In this document: positions 44,956 to 56,228 of the stretch, piece after piece | Numbering within the stretch: position 1 is the first letter of the stretch | Layout: every line of letters starts with the position of its first letter | Assembly (NCBI GenBank): GCA_032871835.1 | Contig: CM065300.1 | Span: forward strand, 110,171,088-110,235,087 | Origin: Dipteronia dyeriana | Lineage: Eukaryota > Streptophyta > Magnoliopsida > Sapindales > Sapindaceae | DNA: 64,000 nt | Reading direction: 5' to 3' | Notes under the pieces: model-generated | What the model was told of the DNA's origin: nothing | The model's input: the letters and a program-made list of their open reading frames with translations, nothing else | Database searches by the model: none | Made by a program: the position numbers and the translations under genes

Positions 44956-45680
44956 ATTGTGGGAAAATCGTGCAGCGGAAGCGGAAAAAGGGATTTGGTA
45001 TATTTTAAAAATTTTCTTAAAAAGAAAGAACCTTAACCCTTGATTAATTAACTTAAAATAAAAGTATCGTACATTTTTCTCAGGACGATTGAAGTTGCAC
45101 CGAATTGAATCTGTAAGATCTTCAAATCCAATCACGAATGTGAATCATCTAGGAGTTTGGCTCTCTTTTCTATGAATTGTATACCTGGGGATGGAAACAA
45201 ATAAAATATTTTTCTTTGTTAGTCACAATAATCCTCCTAGAGAAAATCCAAGAACGTTTGGTCAAAATACTTTTGATATAAAGGTTACTAGTGCACTATC
45301 GAACACAAAAACATTCATTCTTTTCTCTATGCTTGGCCGAATTCTACACACTATTTCTATGAGTTGACAGAATTTTATATAGAGCAAAAATTAAATTTTT
45401 CTCCCCCAAAATTCTCTCTTGGCCAAATTCTCTCTTAAAATTATATTAGCTTGGTTGAAATCTATATAGGAGTATATATAGGTGTCCAAATCCTCCCTAA
45501 GGAGGATTTACTTGGTGAGCAAGAATCCTCTCACTATGAGGATTTACTTGGTGGTCAAGAATCCTCACTCAAAGAAGATTACTTTCCACACCAAGACTCT
45601 TAATCCAACTCAATAATGTATTTATTCAATAACCAATTATTGAATATAAATTAAATTGTGACTATATTAAAACTTCTTAC

Positions 45681-46304
45681 TTTGACCAATTGTCAATTAG
45701 AGTTTTAATAGAAATCAAATACTTCATAATTTAATTAGATAAATAAATTCTTTTTATTTATCTACGTATCAAATATAGTATTTGATATTTATTATACTAC
45801 CAACAATAGCATGACACTAGGAGACATTTTCCTACTAGAAAACAAAATTTGACTTTTAATTAAATAATTATTTAATTAACAAATTAATGAATTTCATTTA
45901 ATTAAATAATAAAATAAAAACAATATAATAGGCTATTATATTTAGCCTTGCCGCCCAAGTCCATACATGGGCATATATATTGTTTTTCCTTTTTTGACCA
46001 ATTGTCAATTAGAGTTTTAATAGAAATCAAATACTTCATAATTTAATTAGATAAATAAATTCTTTTTATTTATCTACGTATCAAATATAGTATTTGATAT
46101 TTATTATACTACCAACAATAGCATGACAATAGGAGACATTTTCCTACTAGAAAACAAAATTTGACTTTTAATTAAATAATTATTTAATTAACAAATTAAT
46201 TAATTTCATTTAATTAAATAATAAAATAAAAACAATATAATAGGCTATTGTATTTAGCCTTGCCGCCCAAGTCCATACATGGGCATATATATTGTTTTTC
46301 CTTT
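45681..46304 (+). repeat. Tandem duplication of 312 bp in the LTR of copy G
   Basis: Units 45681-45992 and 45993-46304 start TTTGACCAATTGTCAATTAG and differ at only a few positions (e.g. GACACTAGG/GACAATAGG). Other LTR copies have a single unit. The duplication is recent. Confidence 0.9.
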
Positions 46305-46410
46305 TTTATTAAATCCATTGGACCTCAATAAAAGGTCCACATATGAACTAGACTCATTCTTAATAAAAGAAACAAGTTTACATGGCTTAATACAATTTTA
46401 GATGGACCCA

Positions 46411-46419
46411 TAAATTGGT
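46411..46419 (+). repeat. 9-bp target duplication TAAATTGGT (left)
   Basis: TAAATTGGT occurs here and at 55147-55155. Nine bases is the Mutator size. Confidence 0.9.
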
Positions 46420-46649
46420 GTGAAAATGGTGAGGAATGTCATCTTATTTTTTGGTCACTTGCAGTGATGTCACCGTTATAATAAGTTAAGTTTAAAATGC
46501 ACCTATTATGGTGAGCTACCGAAAATGCCCTTAAATAATCGATATTTTATTCTTTAAAGGCTGTCGTCCAAAAAAGTTGTTTGAAAATCAATCACCTACT
46601 CCATTTTTTCATCAGAAAACGAGCTCCATTCCAGATATTGCAGAATAAG

Positions 46650-47463
46650 GTAAATTAATATTTTTGATCTTCATTTCCATTTTTAATTATATTTCTGTAT
46701 GGTATAACACTGTATGAACATTTATGAACATGTTGTCTCAATTTTTTTATGTTGATGTCCTGGAGTTGTAAACTTTTTACAAATAATGAATGAACATGTA
46801 TGCATATTTTTTTGTATATATATTTGGCCGAGTTGAGTTGTAGTGGTGCAAACAAGTTTATAATCTTCGGCATAAAATCTGGAAATGTTTTAAAAGAAGG
46901 TCGAAACATTTGTAAAAAAGCTCGGAAATTTGAAAAAAAATCTCGATCAAAATCAACAAAAGCTCGATCCAAAAAATAGATGCTGGATACGTAAAAAGAA
47001 AAGCTAGATCCCTCGAAAAAAGGCTCGATCCATCAGAAAAAAAAAGCTCGATCCTTGCCAAAAAAAGTTCGATCCCTCACACAAATAGCTCGATCCCACA
47101 CAAAAAAAACTCGATCCCTCACAAAAAAAGCTCGATTCCTCAAAAAAAAGCTTGATCCGTAAAAGTAAAAGGTCGAGCCATATTTGAAAAAAGCTAGAGC
47201 CATATGAAAAAAAACTCGAGCCATATATAAAAAAGCTTGATTATGTAGAAAAAGAGCTCGGTCTTGAACAAAAAAAGCTCGATCCCTTTAGAAAGAGCTG
47301 GATCATGTATAAAAAATGCTCGATCATGTACAAAAAAAGCTCGATCAGTTTAAAAAAAAGCTTCATATCATACACTTTTGATTTTTGTTTAATCCTTTAT
47401 AATTGTAAATTTAATATGAAATATTTTTTCCTTATTCATGGTTTTTGATGTTGGTTTTGACAG
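46650..47463 (+). other. Putative 5' leader intron of the mudrA-like gene
   Basis: A donor AATAAG/GTAAAT at 46650 and an acceptor GGTTTTGACAG at 47463 enclose the left minisatellite. The mudrA-like ATG at 47468 follows 4 bases later. The intron is inferred from splice motifs only. Confidence 0.4.
46919..47366 (+). repeat. Left GCTCGATCC minisatellite of the MULE
   Basis: Roughly twenty degenerate units of about 20-22 bp, core AAAAAGCTCGATCCCTCAC. Same orientation as the array at 53849-54742, that is, a direct and not an inverted relation. ORFs on the - strand here (46858-47224) are products of the repeat. Confidence 0.9.
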
Positions 47464-47467
47464 GACA

Positions 47468-50228
47468 ATGGATAGGATGAGAATAGTCATATCTTACAAC
47501 GGTCAATGGGAGCAATTACAAGACGGAAATCAGAGGTATTTAGGTTCCGATAACCAAGGTTTGTATGTGTCAAAGAATTTGAGTTACGATGAACTGGTGT
47601 TGATCGTGCAAACCATTGCGAAGTTTGATGAGAACAAATACAGTGTTGAGCTACAGTCTCTATCAATTGTTCCTAGGACTACATGTCGTACATTTATAAG
47701 AAACAATGACGATGTTCAGTTTATGCTAGGGGAAGATAGGGTGATCCCTTAAGTATGTGTTAGTCTAATCGAGAGGCCAGCAGGAGGTGTCATTGGTGAA
47801 GATATCCCTCATCCTGATAACACCCAACAATTTCGCTAGTCAGGCGGAAGCAACCAGTTGTTCACATAAAGAAGTGGGATTGATGGTAGGGAAAACATAT
47901 GTGTTGTCCACCCGGAAGTAGCCCCCCATGATAATAGACCGGGGACCTCAATTCGAAGAAGTATTTGGTTGTCATATTGAGATGAATGGTAGACAGTACA
48001 GCCACCAATACAATGAGATCTACAATGACATCAACAATGAGGAGAATACAGCACTGAATGTTGGGGTGAATAATGAGGTGGATAATGAGGGCAATTTAAA
48101 TTCTGTAGAAAATGTAGAGGACAATCAGGATGATGCAGAACCTGTCGAAACGGAAAGACCTGTAAGACATGTACACAGATTTAGTTCCAGTGCACCAGAT
48201 ATAGCTGGGACCTCCGAGAGGAGGGCTAATGTAACTGCAGATGATTTTGATAATGCCACAACATGGGTTATTCCAGGAGCAGAATCATACTCGTTTGGTA
48301 TTGGTGGAAACAGGAACTTGTTTGAAGATGAACCTACAAGCATGGTATATAAAGGCCAGTTTTTTCCAACAAAAAAGGATTTGAAGAGACTAGTAGGCCA
48401 TTTTGCAATACAGCAGAACTTCGAGTGGAAGGTGAAAAGGTTCAATAAGTCAACATTACATCTAGTTTGTTTAATGGGAAATTGTACGTGGAAGTTAAGA
48501 GTTGTGAGGAGAGATGAAGGCACAAAGAAGTTTTGTCAACGAACACACTTGTCCGTTAGAGGAAATTCACCGACGGCACCGACAAGCTAGTGCAGTAATA
48601 ATTGGAGAAGTTATTGCACCTAGACTTCAACAACAAGATGGTCGACTAATGCGTCCGAAGGACATAATCGCCAACATGAAATCAATGTATGGAATCCAAA
48701 TCATGTACAGTAAAGTACACGCCGCCCTCGATTATGCATTGTCACTGACATATGGAACGCATGAGGAAACCTTCCAACTGCTTCCATCATTTGGTTACGT
48801 TTTGGAACAACAAAATCCCGGCACAATCACTGACCTACAGTGCAACGAAGATGGTAAATTTCTATACTTCTTCATGTCGATTGGTGCCTCACTTAGAGGA
48901 TTCCATATGTGTATGCGTCCAATCATTGCTGTTGATGGTACCCATTTGAAGAGACGATTCCGGGGTACAATATTTGTTGCAATAGCACAAGATGAGAACG
49001 AACAAGTGTATCTAATTGCTTTTGGGTACGGCAAATCAGAAAACAACATTTCATGGGAATGGTTTTTGGATTGCTTGAAGGGTGCCCTAGGTCATATTGA
49101 TGAACTAGTTTTCATTTCTGATAGGCATGCAAGCATTGAAGCAGGGATTTCTAAAGTGTTCCCTTATGCCACCCATACCATATGTTGCTGGCACTTTGCT
49201 GAAAATATCAAAAAGCGATTACATAGGAAGGATGTTACCGTAATAATGGACAAAGCAGCCCGCACATACACCGAGTTTGAATATAACCAGCATATGGAAG
49301 AGTTAAGAAACTTGCACTAGAAGGCATATGATTATGTAATTGATGCTGGTCCACACAAGTGGTCCCGTGTACACTGCCTAGAAAGAAGGTATAGGGTGAT
49401 GACGACTAATGCTGCAAAATGCATAAACTCATGCCTAAAATTTGCACGCCAACTGCCTATGTTGACTCTGGCTGAGTTCATTAGGAATATGCTGCAACGG
49501 TGGTTTTATGATCGCTATAAAGCTGCACAAACCATGTGTCATCAGTTGACCGACGCAGCACATCTTGTGCTCTTAAAACATGTGGAGAAGTGTGGTTATT
49601 TGACCGTAAATCCAGTCGACTAGAATATTTTTTTGGTCAAGCGGTCTGAAAAACAGTGGACTGTTGACTTAGCTTAGAAGACTTGTACTTGCAACAAATT
49701 TCAAATGGATCATTTTCCATGTTCTCACGCCCTTGCGGCGGCACGGTACATTACTGAAACTTGGACTTCACAACTTTGAAAACCTACTGATCATTTTCTC
49801 AGTGAAGCTGATCATTTTCAATGTTTTTTACAGGGAGCGAAACTTGGACTTCACAACTTTGTGTGCGGACTACTACAAAAGACAGACACTTATTAATGCA
49901 TACTCGGTTCCTATTATACCGGTAGGCCATCCTTCCACTTGGGTTGTGCCATCTGACATTGCTCAGAGGGTGATTTTGAATCCAAACTCCAGGAGACAAG
50001 CAGGACGCCGAGGGCGGGTCGCCATGTCTCGTCTTCGGAGAGGACAACTACACAATCCTGTAGAAGATGGGGACAACCAGGGCATAATTCCAGGAGATAT
50101 CATAATCCACCAATGATTAATGAAGGTACAAGAAGAGTTGTTCCCGATGAATACCGCCACAAGTGTAGAATCTGCCATTCAATTGGACACAACAAACAAA
50201 CGTGCCCTAACGTTGACTCTAATAGGGA
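47468..50228 (+). pseudogene. mudrA-like MULE transposase (broken)
   Basis: Order of domains: an N-terminal part with MRIVISYNGQWEQ and NNDDVQFMLG (47474-47740); an acidic linker; the MuDR DNA-binding domain FFPTKKDLKRLVGHFAIQQN..GNCTWKLR (48360-48500); the MULE DDE domain with IIAVDGTHLK (Asp codon 48934), FISDRHASIEAGI (Asp 49120), CCWHF (C2H) and YNQHMEEL (Glu about 49297); a SWIM zinc finger TCTCNKFQMDHFPCSHALA (49683-49740); and a C-terminal zinc knuckle CRICHSIGHNKQTC (about 50164-50206). Lesions: stop at 47750, frameshift near 48535, TAG at 49318, TAG at 49621, TAG at 49674, frame changes near 49740-49830 and 50115. The catalytic triad itself is intact. It would bind the element ends and cut them out. 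Confidence 0.88.
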
Positions 50229-50410
50229 ATGAATGACAAAGTTTTGATCACATTGAAAAATTTTGGATGTGTATCATATTGTAATAATTTGGATTTGCAA
50301 TAATTACTTATTAATTAATGTATTAATATTAATGAATGAATAATGAACTAATTAATATTCATGAATTAATTACATGTCTGTGTACATATAAAATGGGAAT
50401 ATACAAAAAA
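50229..50410. other. Spacer between the two convergent MULE genes
   Basis: AT-rich, with repeated TTAATATTAATGAATGAA-type text that may hold polyadenylation signals for both genes. No gene. Confidence 0.5.
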
Positions 50411-53400
50411 TCACTTGGCGGGCCTGGAGTTAGAAAAAATCTCCACCACCATTTTCTCCCGAATGATCCCCATGTCGTCCTCTGACCAATCAAAAGGCCT
50501 TCGACCTGCCAGTATTTACTCAATAAGTCTCAAAGTATGGGAACCACAGTTACCTCTGTAATTCGGCACATAAAACACCATTAGAAATCGTTCATAAAGA
50601 ATATCTAAACACGTGAATGAAATAGAATGTCTTACGATTTCTTTTGCTCGGGGACTGTAGAAGTATGCACCAGACTGACCGAGAAGGGCTTATTTTCCCG
50701 AGGGAACGCCCGACGACCAGCTCGTCATGTTGTGTGGAACCCCGCATCACTCAAAATGGAGGGTAAAAACCACCGTAATGGCCGGACCTGCTGGTGCCTG
50801 ATCTGATAAGGGACTTTCTGCCTCCAGGGGTCATAAATCTCAATCTTCCCACGACAAAGATCGATGCTCACCACCAGCCAATGTTGGGCCCCAACGTTGC
50901 ACGGAATCAGCACCTGTAATAGTTTGCATGTCGTGTTAGCTGAGGATATACGAACAGTTTTTTTTAATCATCTCCATCATGTAACACTTACCAGGTCAAC
51001 CTTGTGCCATGGGCGGTTTCCACTCGTGGTTGCTCCACAGACCGTCAGAAGGTCCTCTTCCAACCATCAGGACTATAACACATTCCACCTTACCGTGGTC
51101 ACAGCACCGTGTGAATCGCGAGGCATTATCCTCTCCCACATGTACAACATAAGTAGCTGTACAAGCATTGACAATATCGTATTAATAATAAATAACCAGA
51201 CAATCCGATTTGCTTCCCAAATGTTATACCTACTTACATAAAATTGTGTATCCAACACGTTGATCCTCTAGTTGTACACATTGTGGAATCCTCGCTGACG
51301 CTTGCGAAGAATATTGAGGTATGCATCCATATGCTGACAAACAATAAAACAACCGTAATTGTTAACAATTCAACAATACTTACACAAACGTTAATATGAA
51401 ATTTAATAAGTACGTACCGTGTCCTCCAAGTCCATGAAGTTGGACTGCATACGCACGAACCATCCCTCGGTAACTGGTTCCAGCACGTCCACATCACGTC
51501 TGTTTAATGATTGAATTACCTTAGCTATACATAAATTTGAATAAACAAGAAATGTACATCCATTTGTATTATAAAAAGTTAGACTCACTGTTCCCCGTTG
51601 ATGTTCCTCTTGAAGGCCTTGTATGCCACAAGGTGGTCAGCGTCCACTAGTCTGTAGGGGTCAAAAATGTGTTCCAGGGACTCGGGGTATGTCCTCAACC
51701 TCTTTGGATGGCATGGATCTGTGTAAGGGCTCACAAGCTGCCATCCACGCTTACCTAAACGCTTCGATGTATTGGTCGGGGGAGGGGACCTCTCCGACGG
51801 CACGGGCGTGTTGGGTGGGAGAGGGGACCGCTCCTAAGGCACGGACGTGCTGGGTGGGAGAGGGGACCGCTCCGATGGCACGGACGTGCTGGGTGGGAGA
51901 AGGGACCGCTCTGACGCCACGGACGTGCTGGGTGGGAGAGGGGACCGCTCCGAAGGCACAGACTTGCTGGGTGGGAGAGGGGACCGCTTTGACGCCTCGG
52001 TCGTGCTGGGTGAGGGAGGGGACAGCTCCGACGCCACATACGTGTTGGGTGGGGGAGGGGACAGCTGTGGCTGAATCGATGTGCTAGGATGTGGGGGGAT
52101 CGATGTGCTGCGAGGTGGAGGGCCATCCCGGTGTGTACGCATGGTTGAACCTTAAAGCCCTCGGATCATATCTAGTAACAATCGGTGTTGCTGCTGACGA
52201 TCCTCATCACTCTTCTGGATCATATCCAACAACTCCAAGTGTTGACGTTGTCGATCCTCGTCACTCTTCCAGAGGCCTTCACGCACATCGTTTAACATTT
52301 CTGCCCACGGAGCCTGAAATCATGTCTACATTGTTAGTAAAAAACTATCGGCACGTGTTAATAAAAAAACACTAAACTATGTTTTCAACTTACCTCTCCA
52401 TCACGTCCAACACCCCTACGGGAATCCCTTGTAAATGTACCATGTCCGGGGGTGGAAAACCAAACCCGCTTATGCCTATGCCTTTCTCGTTGAGGGTCTG
52501 TCTCATATCCCTCACTGTCACTGGGCCCCAAACCCCCAGCAGCTGGCTCAGATCCCTCACTGTCAATGGTCATGTCTGTACCACTGATCCCGCCTAAGGT
52601 GGTCTGATCAGGGACCTCAGGCAGCATATCATCAATGTCATCTTCTATATACAGGCTCCCCCCCCCCCCCTCCCCCTCGTCTAGCCAGGCATAGTACGGT
52701 GCCTGTCACTCAGCTAGTGTCGGCACCAGTTCCTTGATCGCAAACATCTGAAATATTAGTTAGAACAATGTCATTGTACAAATACTAACTAATAAAAACA
52801 TTAACAAAATAAATACATACCCTGGCTTTGAAAATCTTTGCTAGCTTGTTCCCTCTCGGTTGTTTGGTCAACTCCCACTTCTAAATACGGGGAGTCAGAT
52901 TTGTAACCCTCCGGACACCGACCCTTTTGACCAAAGCAGGGATCACCTCCGAAGAAAATATCTGCATCAAAGATAAGTACGATAAGTATCCATACAATTT
53001 TGAGCACCAACAATAAAGTACAATTTGTAGTTCGCACTTCTTACCAACAGGGCATGAGATAGACCGTATATGTTGTAGGTCTTCACCCTGTGTACGTCAG
53101 CACCCTTTTCCTGCTGGCGTCGCTCGAACCTGTCTCTTCGCCCGTCAAGCGCATGCTTGAATGAGTGAATAGAATGCCTGTACACGTGGGCACCCTACTG
53201 GAACGCATCGAACGCATCGAGCTTCTCAACCAGCCGAAACTGCCAAACTGGAATCTTGAATCTCTCATCCACCCCCATCAGTATTTAGTTCAGCATATAT
53301 AAGAGGCAGAGCTTGACAGCATCGTACGCCTTTACGAAATCTACGCTAGTGACAACACCCCTAATCTGTTTCAGCGACACCTCCTCGGCTCCAGGAAAGT

Positions 53401-53803
53401 ACAGCTCATGTATGCCATTCTGAACTGCTGCATACATGGTGGTCTCTGGTACAACTCCAAACCGCAGTCCGGTGATCAGGTAAAATTCTACCTTCGAAAA
53501 CCTTACCTACTAAGTTCCTAACATGAAGTGCATCTCATCTGTGGGGTCGTTATGATGGAGCTCCCTCAAAAGCAACCGATGGATAATACCACCGGAAAAC
53601 TTCATCTCCCTATGCATCGTCAGGAAATGCCCAAAACATGACGCCATGAACCGCCGACGGTCTTCATCTACAAATTCTATAGGGACACAGTTCAGCTCGT
53701 CGTCTATATGGGTGAGGGTATCAAAATGGCTGTGTCGTGTCAATTTGCCCTCGTACCAGTATCCTTCTGGAGTTTTAAGCAAATCCCTCAACCTAATTCT
53801 CAT
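50411..53803 (-). pseudogene. DUF1985/ULP1-like cysteine protease gene (Peptidase C48), intron-containing
   Basis: The start ATG at 53803 follows a splice acceptor. The first part (53803-53280) resembles DUF1985: FMASCFGHFLTM, EMKFSGGIIHRLLLREL, VEFYLITGL. Then come an acidic region, a Pro/Ser repeat (52075-51784), YRLVDADHLVAYKAFKRN, and the C48 core: GAQHWLVVSID (His 50881-50883), IEIYDPW (Asp 50830-50832), VPEQKK (Gln 50644-50646) and SGNCGSHTL (Cys 50546-50548). The stop is at 50411-50413. Five GT-AG introns of 78-89 bp keep the frame: 51500-51588, 51334-51417, 51157-51237, 50914-50991, 50556-50635. Lesions: TAGTAG at 53508-53513, TAG 51268-51270, TGA 50725-50727, TAA 50516-50518. ULP1 enzymes remove SUMO; what KI-MULE members cut is unknown. 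The catalytic His-Asp-Gln-Cys set is intact despite the stops. Confidence 0.85.
51784..52075 (-). repeat. 39-bp coding minisatellite, Pro/Ser-rich
   Basis: Seven to eight units encode SERSPLPPSTSVP on the - strand (units differ by SVP/SVA and a stop in one unit at about 51834). It lies between the DUF1985 part and the protease core and forms a flexible linker. The + strand ORFs here are shadows. Confidence 0.85.
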
Positions 53804-54922
53804 CTGCAATGTAACATAAATACAACATCATTAAACAGATTTTTTTTAAAAGCTCGATCCCTTTCAAAAAAGTTCGATTGATATACAAAAAAGCTCGATT
53901 CCTTTTCAAAAAGGCTCGATCCCTTTCAAAACAGCTTGATTGCTTTACAAGAACGCTCGATTCCTTTTCAAAAAGGCTCAATCCTTTTTAAAACAGCTCG
54001 ATTGCTTTACACAAAAGCTCGATTCCTTTTCAAAAAGGCTCGATCCCTTTCAAAAAAACTCGATCCCTTTCATAAAAGCTCGATCCCTTTCATAAAAGCT
54101 CGATCCCTTTCATAAAAGCTCGATCCCTTTTAAAAAAAGCTCGATCCCTTTTAAAAAAGGCTCGATCCGTTTTCAAAAAACCTAGATCCATTTTAAAAAA
54201 GGCTCGATCTATTTTCAAAAAAGCTCCATCCCTTTCAAATAGGCTCGATCCAATTCAAATACAGCTCGAACCTATTCAAAAAAGCTCGAAACATATTCAA
54301 AAAAGCTCGATTCCTTTTCAAAATGGCTCGATCTAATTCAAAAAAAGCTCGATTCATTTTCAAAAAAGCTTGATGCCTTTCAAAAAAGCTGGATCCCTTT
54401 TAAAAAAGATTCGATCCCTTTTAAAAAAGGATCGATCCCTTTTCAAAAAAGCTCGATCCCTTTCAAATACGATCGATCTAATTCTAAAACAGCTCAAACC
54501 TATTCAAAAAAGCTTGAAACCTATTCAAAAAAGCTCGATCATTTTCAAAATGGCTCGATCCTTTTCAAAATTGCTCGATCCTTTTCAAAAAAAGCTCGAT
54601 TCTTTTCACAAAAGCTCGATTCCTTTTCGAAAAATCTTGATTCCTTTTCAAAAAAGCTCGATTTACCAAAACCTAATTTTTACAACAAAAAAAAAAGCTC
54701 GCCTAAACAAATAAGCTCGATTCCCTTCAAAAAAGTCTCGAAAACCCAGATTTCATCTTCCTCAACTGATATTCAACCAAATTACAAACCCTAACCTAAA
54801 CCACAACCATTTTCACATCTCTATTTTAACCGGTTTCTTCAATTCATATCAACAAAACTCAATTCTAACATGTAATGCAAGTTAACAACAACAAAAACGA
54901 GGAAAAAAAAAACCAATCTTAC
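53804..54922 (-). other. Putative 5' leader intron of the ULP1-like gene
   Basis: The donor GACAAAG/GTAAGATTGG at 54922 and the acceptor ACATTGCAG/ATGAG at 53804 are good plant splice sites. The intron would contain the right minisatellite and end directly at the ATG. This mirrors the mudrA-like side. Inferred from motifs only. Confidence 0.45.
53849..54742 (+). repeat. Right GCTCGATCC minisatellite of the MULE
   Basis: About forty units of 20-22 bp, AAAAAGCTCGATCCCTTTC and variants. Three almost identical units stand at 54065-54130, a sign of recent amplification. The ORF at 54370-54714 is a product of the repeat. Confidence 0.92.
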
Positions 54923-55146
54923 CTTTGTCAATCGCAGCTCTTCCGGTCACTTCACCGCCGATTAGTTTCCCGTCGGTTTGACTGTTGCTTCTCTCTGACT
55001 TTGAAAATGACAACTTCCTCACTGTTAAAATATTTCGGGGTATTTTTATCTCAAACACTCTTTTGGTGCCTTTTAAACATACATTAGTAAAGTGGTGATA
55101 TTTGCACAACACACCCCTCAAACAGTGCCAATAATTTTTTAACCCC

Positions 55147-55155
55147 TAAATTGGT
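55147..55155 (+). repeat. 9-bp target duplication TAAATTGGT (right)
   Basis: Perfect second copy of 46411-46419. The LTR text continues as CCCGTAGAATATATCAAG. Confidence 0.9.
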
Positions 55156-56228
55156 CCCGTAGAATATATCAAGTGATCCATGCAAGTTCGTGTGAATTAG
55201 GGATCTTGGTGGGCTATCTAAATTTTAGCTCCAATAGACATAACATAATCACAATCAACAAATGATTCACTTAGATCCGATCTATTAATTTTAGTTCATT
55301 CCACTAAAGAACTAAAATTGAACTCTTAAATAAAGATAGAATAAGTTAATATTCCTCATTCATACCATAGACAATCTTAATGGAGATAGTGTATCCTCGT
55401 GAAAAAAATCAGTAATCGTCAAAAGCTCATAGACTGCCTATAGCTCTCAATTACCATATTTACTCATATGACCACATTTTGAACTTGAATATTTTGACTT
55501 GTCTAGAAGCCATATTTCAATAGACACTATTGAAAACTTAACGTTAAGATTTAATATCCAATACCTCAAAATATCCATATGATGATATTCTACTCACATT
55601 TAATAAATGGAGCCACGATGTCCATATCTATAAATGAAATCCTCTATCGATTAACAAATGAATATCACCAAACTATCGAGGATGGACTATGCTATATAAT
55701 CGTACTCATTGATAGCTCAAATGATAACACTTGCAATCATAAGTCCATCATTTATCTCAAGATTGAGATAGACTCTCCGATTGTCTTTAAGTGAAAACTT
55801 TTATCCATTGACGGTTCTAGATAAAGTATTTTACTGTGATCCTATTCAAAACACCTAATGCACTAGATTGTTTTCCCCAAAGACACCACACTTTGACGCT
55901 TTTAGACTCATCATAACACATTTGATCCCACTTAAATACTAGCAAAAAAATCTATAACTTTAACAAGGTAAAGGTGCCCAACCTTTATCTTAAGTTGTGA
56001 ATATTGTTCAAGACTAACTAATGAATTGTGTCTACCTCATACAAATCTAGATGCACGAACAATTCTTCTTTTCTTATAGTCTTTTGACCTTATGATTATT
56101 TACTTTTGACAATTATAATAATTAAACTATAAATGCTATAAGATTTGTTAAACTAGAAATCACTTTATTAATATGAAAAGTTTGTCAAATGCATTATTAC
56201 ACTCTTGCTATTAAGCATAATCCTAACA

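Larger units (their letters stand above)
46420..55146. mobile_element. MULE with mudrA-like and ULP1-like genes (KI-MULE type), 8727 bp
   Basis: The element is flanked by a perfect 9-bp duplication inside a Copia LTR. Ends are weakly inverted: left GTCACCGTTATAATAAG..GTTTAAAATGCACC (about 46471-46505) matches right, reversed, ATCACCACTTTACTAATG..GTTTAAAAGGCACC (about 55067-55101). A mudrA-like gene (+) and a DUF1985/ULP1-like gene (-) converge near 50.3 kb. Each is preceded by a minisatellite of GCTCGATCC units. The combination of MULE transposase and ULP-like protease is known from plant KI-MULEs (Kaonashi) and the melon CUMULE. This copy has stop codons in both genes, so it is probably not autonomous. 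Confidence 0.9.
44958..56228 (-). repeat. 5' LTR of Copia copy G, split by the ULP-carrying MULE
   Basis: The LTR is in two parts, 44958-46419 and 55156-56228 (about 2.5 kb together), homologous to LTRs A, B and C. It ends TAATCCTAACA, equal to TGTTAGGATTA. It also contains an internal 312-bp tandem duplication (45681-46304), which explains its extra length. Loss of the MULE and one duplication copy rejoins the LTR text without a gap. Confidence 0.9.

Noticed and set aside
46655..47224. ORFs on the - strand of 60-105 codons with RDRAFF repeats
   Set aside because: They arise from the GCTCGAT minisatellite, have no domain and vary with the repeat.
48125..48523. 132-codon ORF on the - strand opposite the transposase
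   Set aside because: It is a shadow of the mudrA-like MuDR region, which has the recognisable domain.
51623..52126. Overlapping + and - strand ORFs (154 and 123 codons)
   Set aside because: They are shadows of the 39-bp repeat; the - strand frame that connects DUF1985 to the C48 core is the real one.
54370..54714. ORF of 114 codons, Lys/Ser/Leu rich, like a repeat protein
   Set aside because: It is the translation of the right minisatellite; unit changes alter the frame, with no sign of selection.
53849..54742. Possible CRISPR array because of regular units
   Set aside because: Units are degenerate, there are no unique spacers, and the DNA is from a plant transposon.
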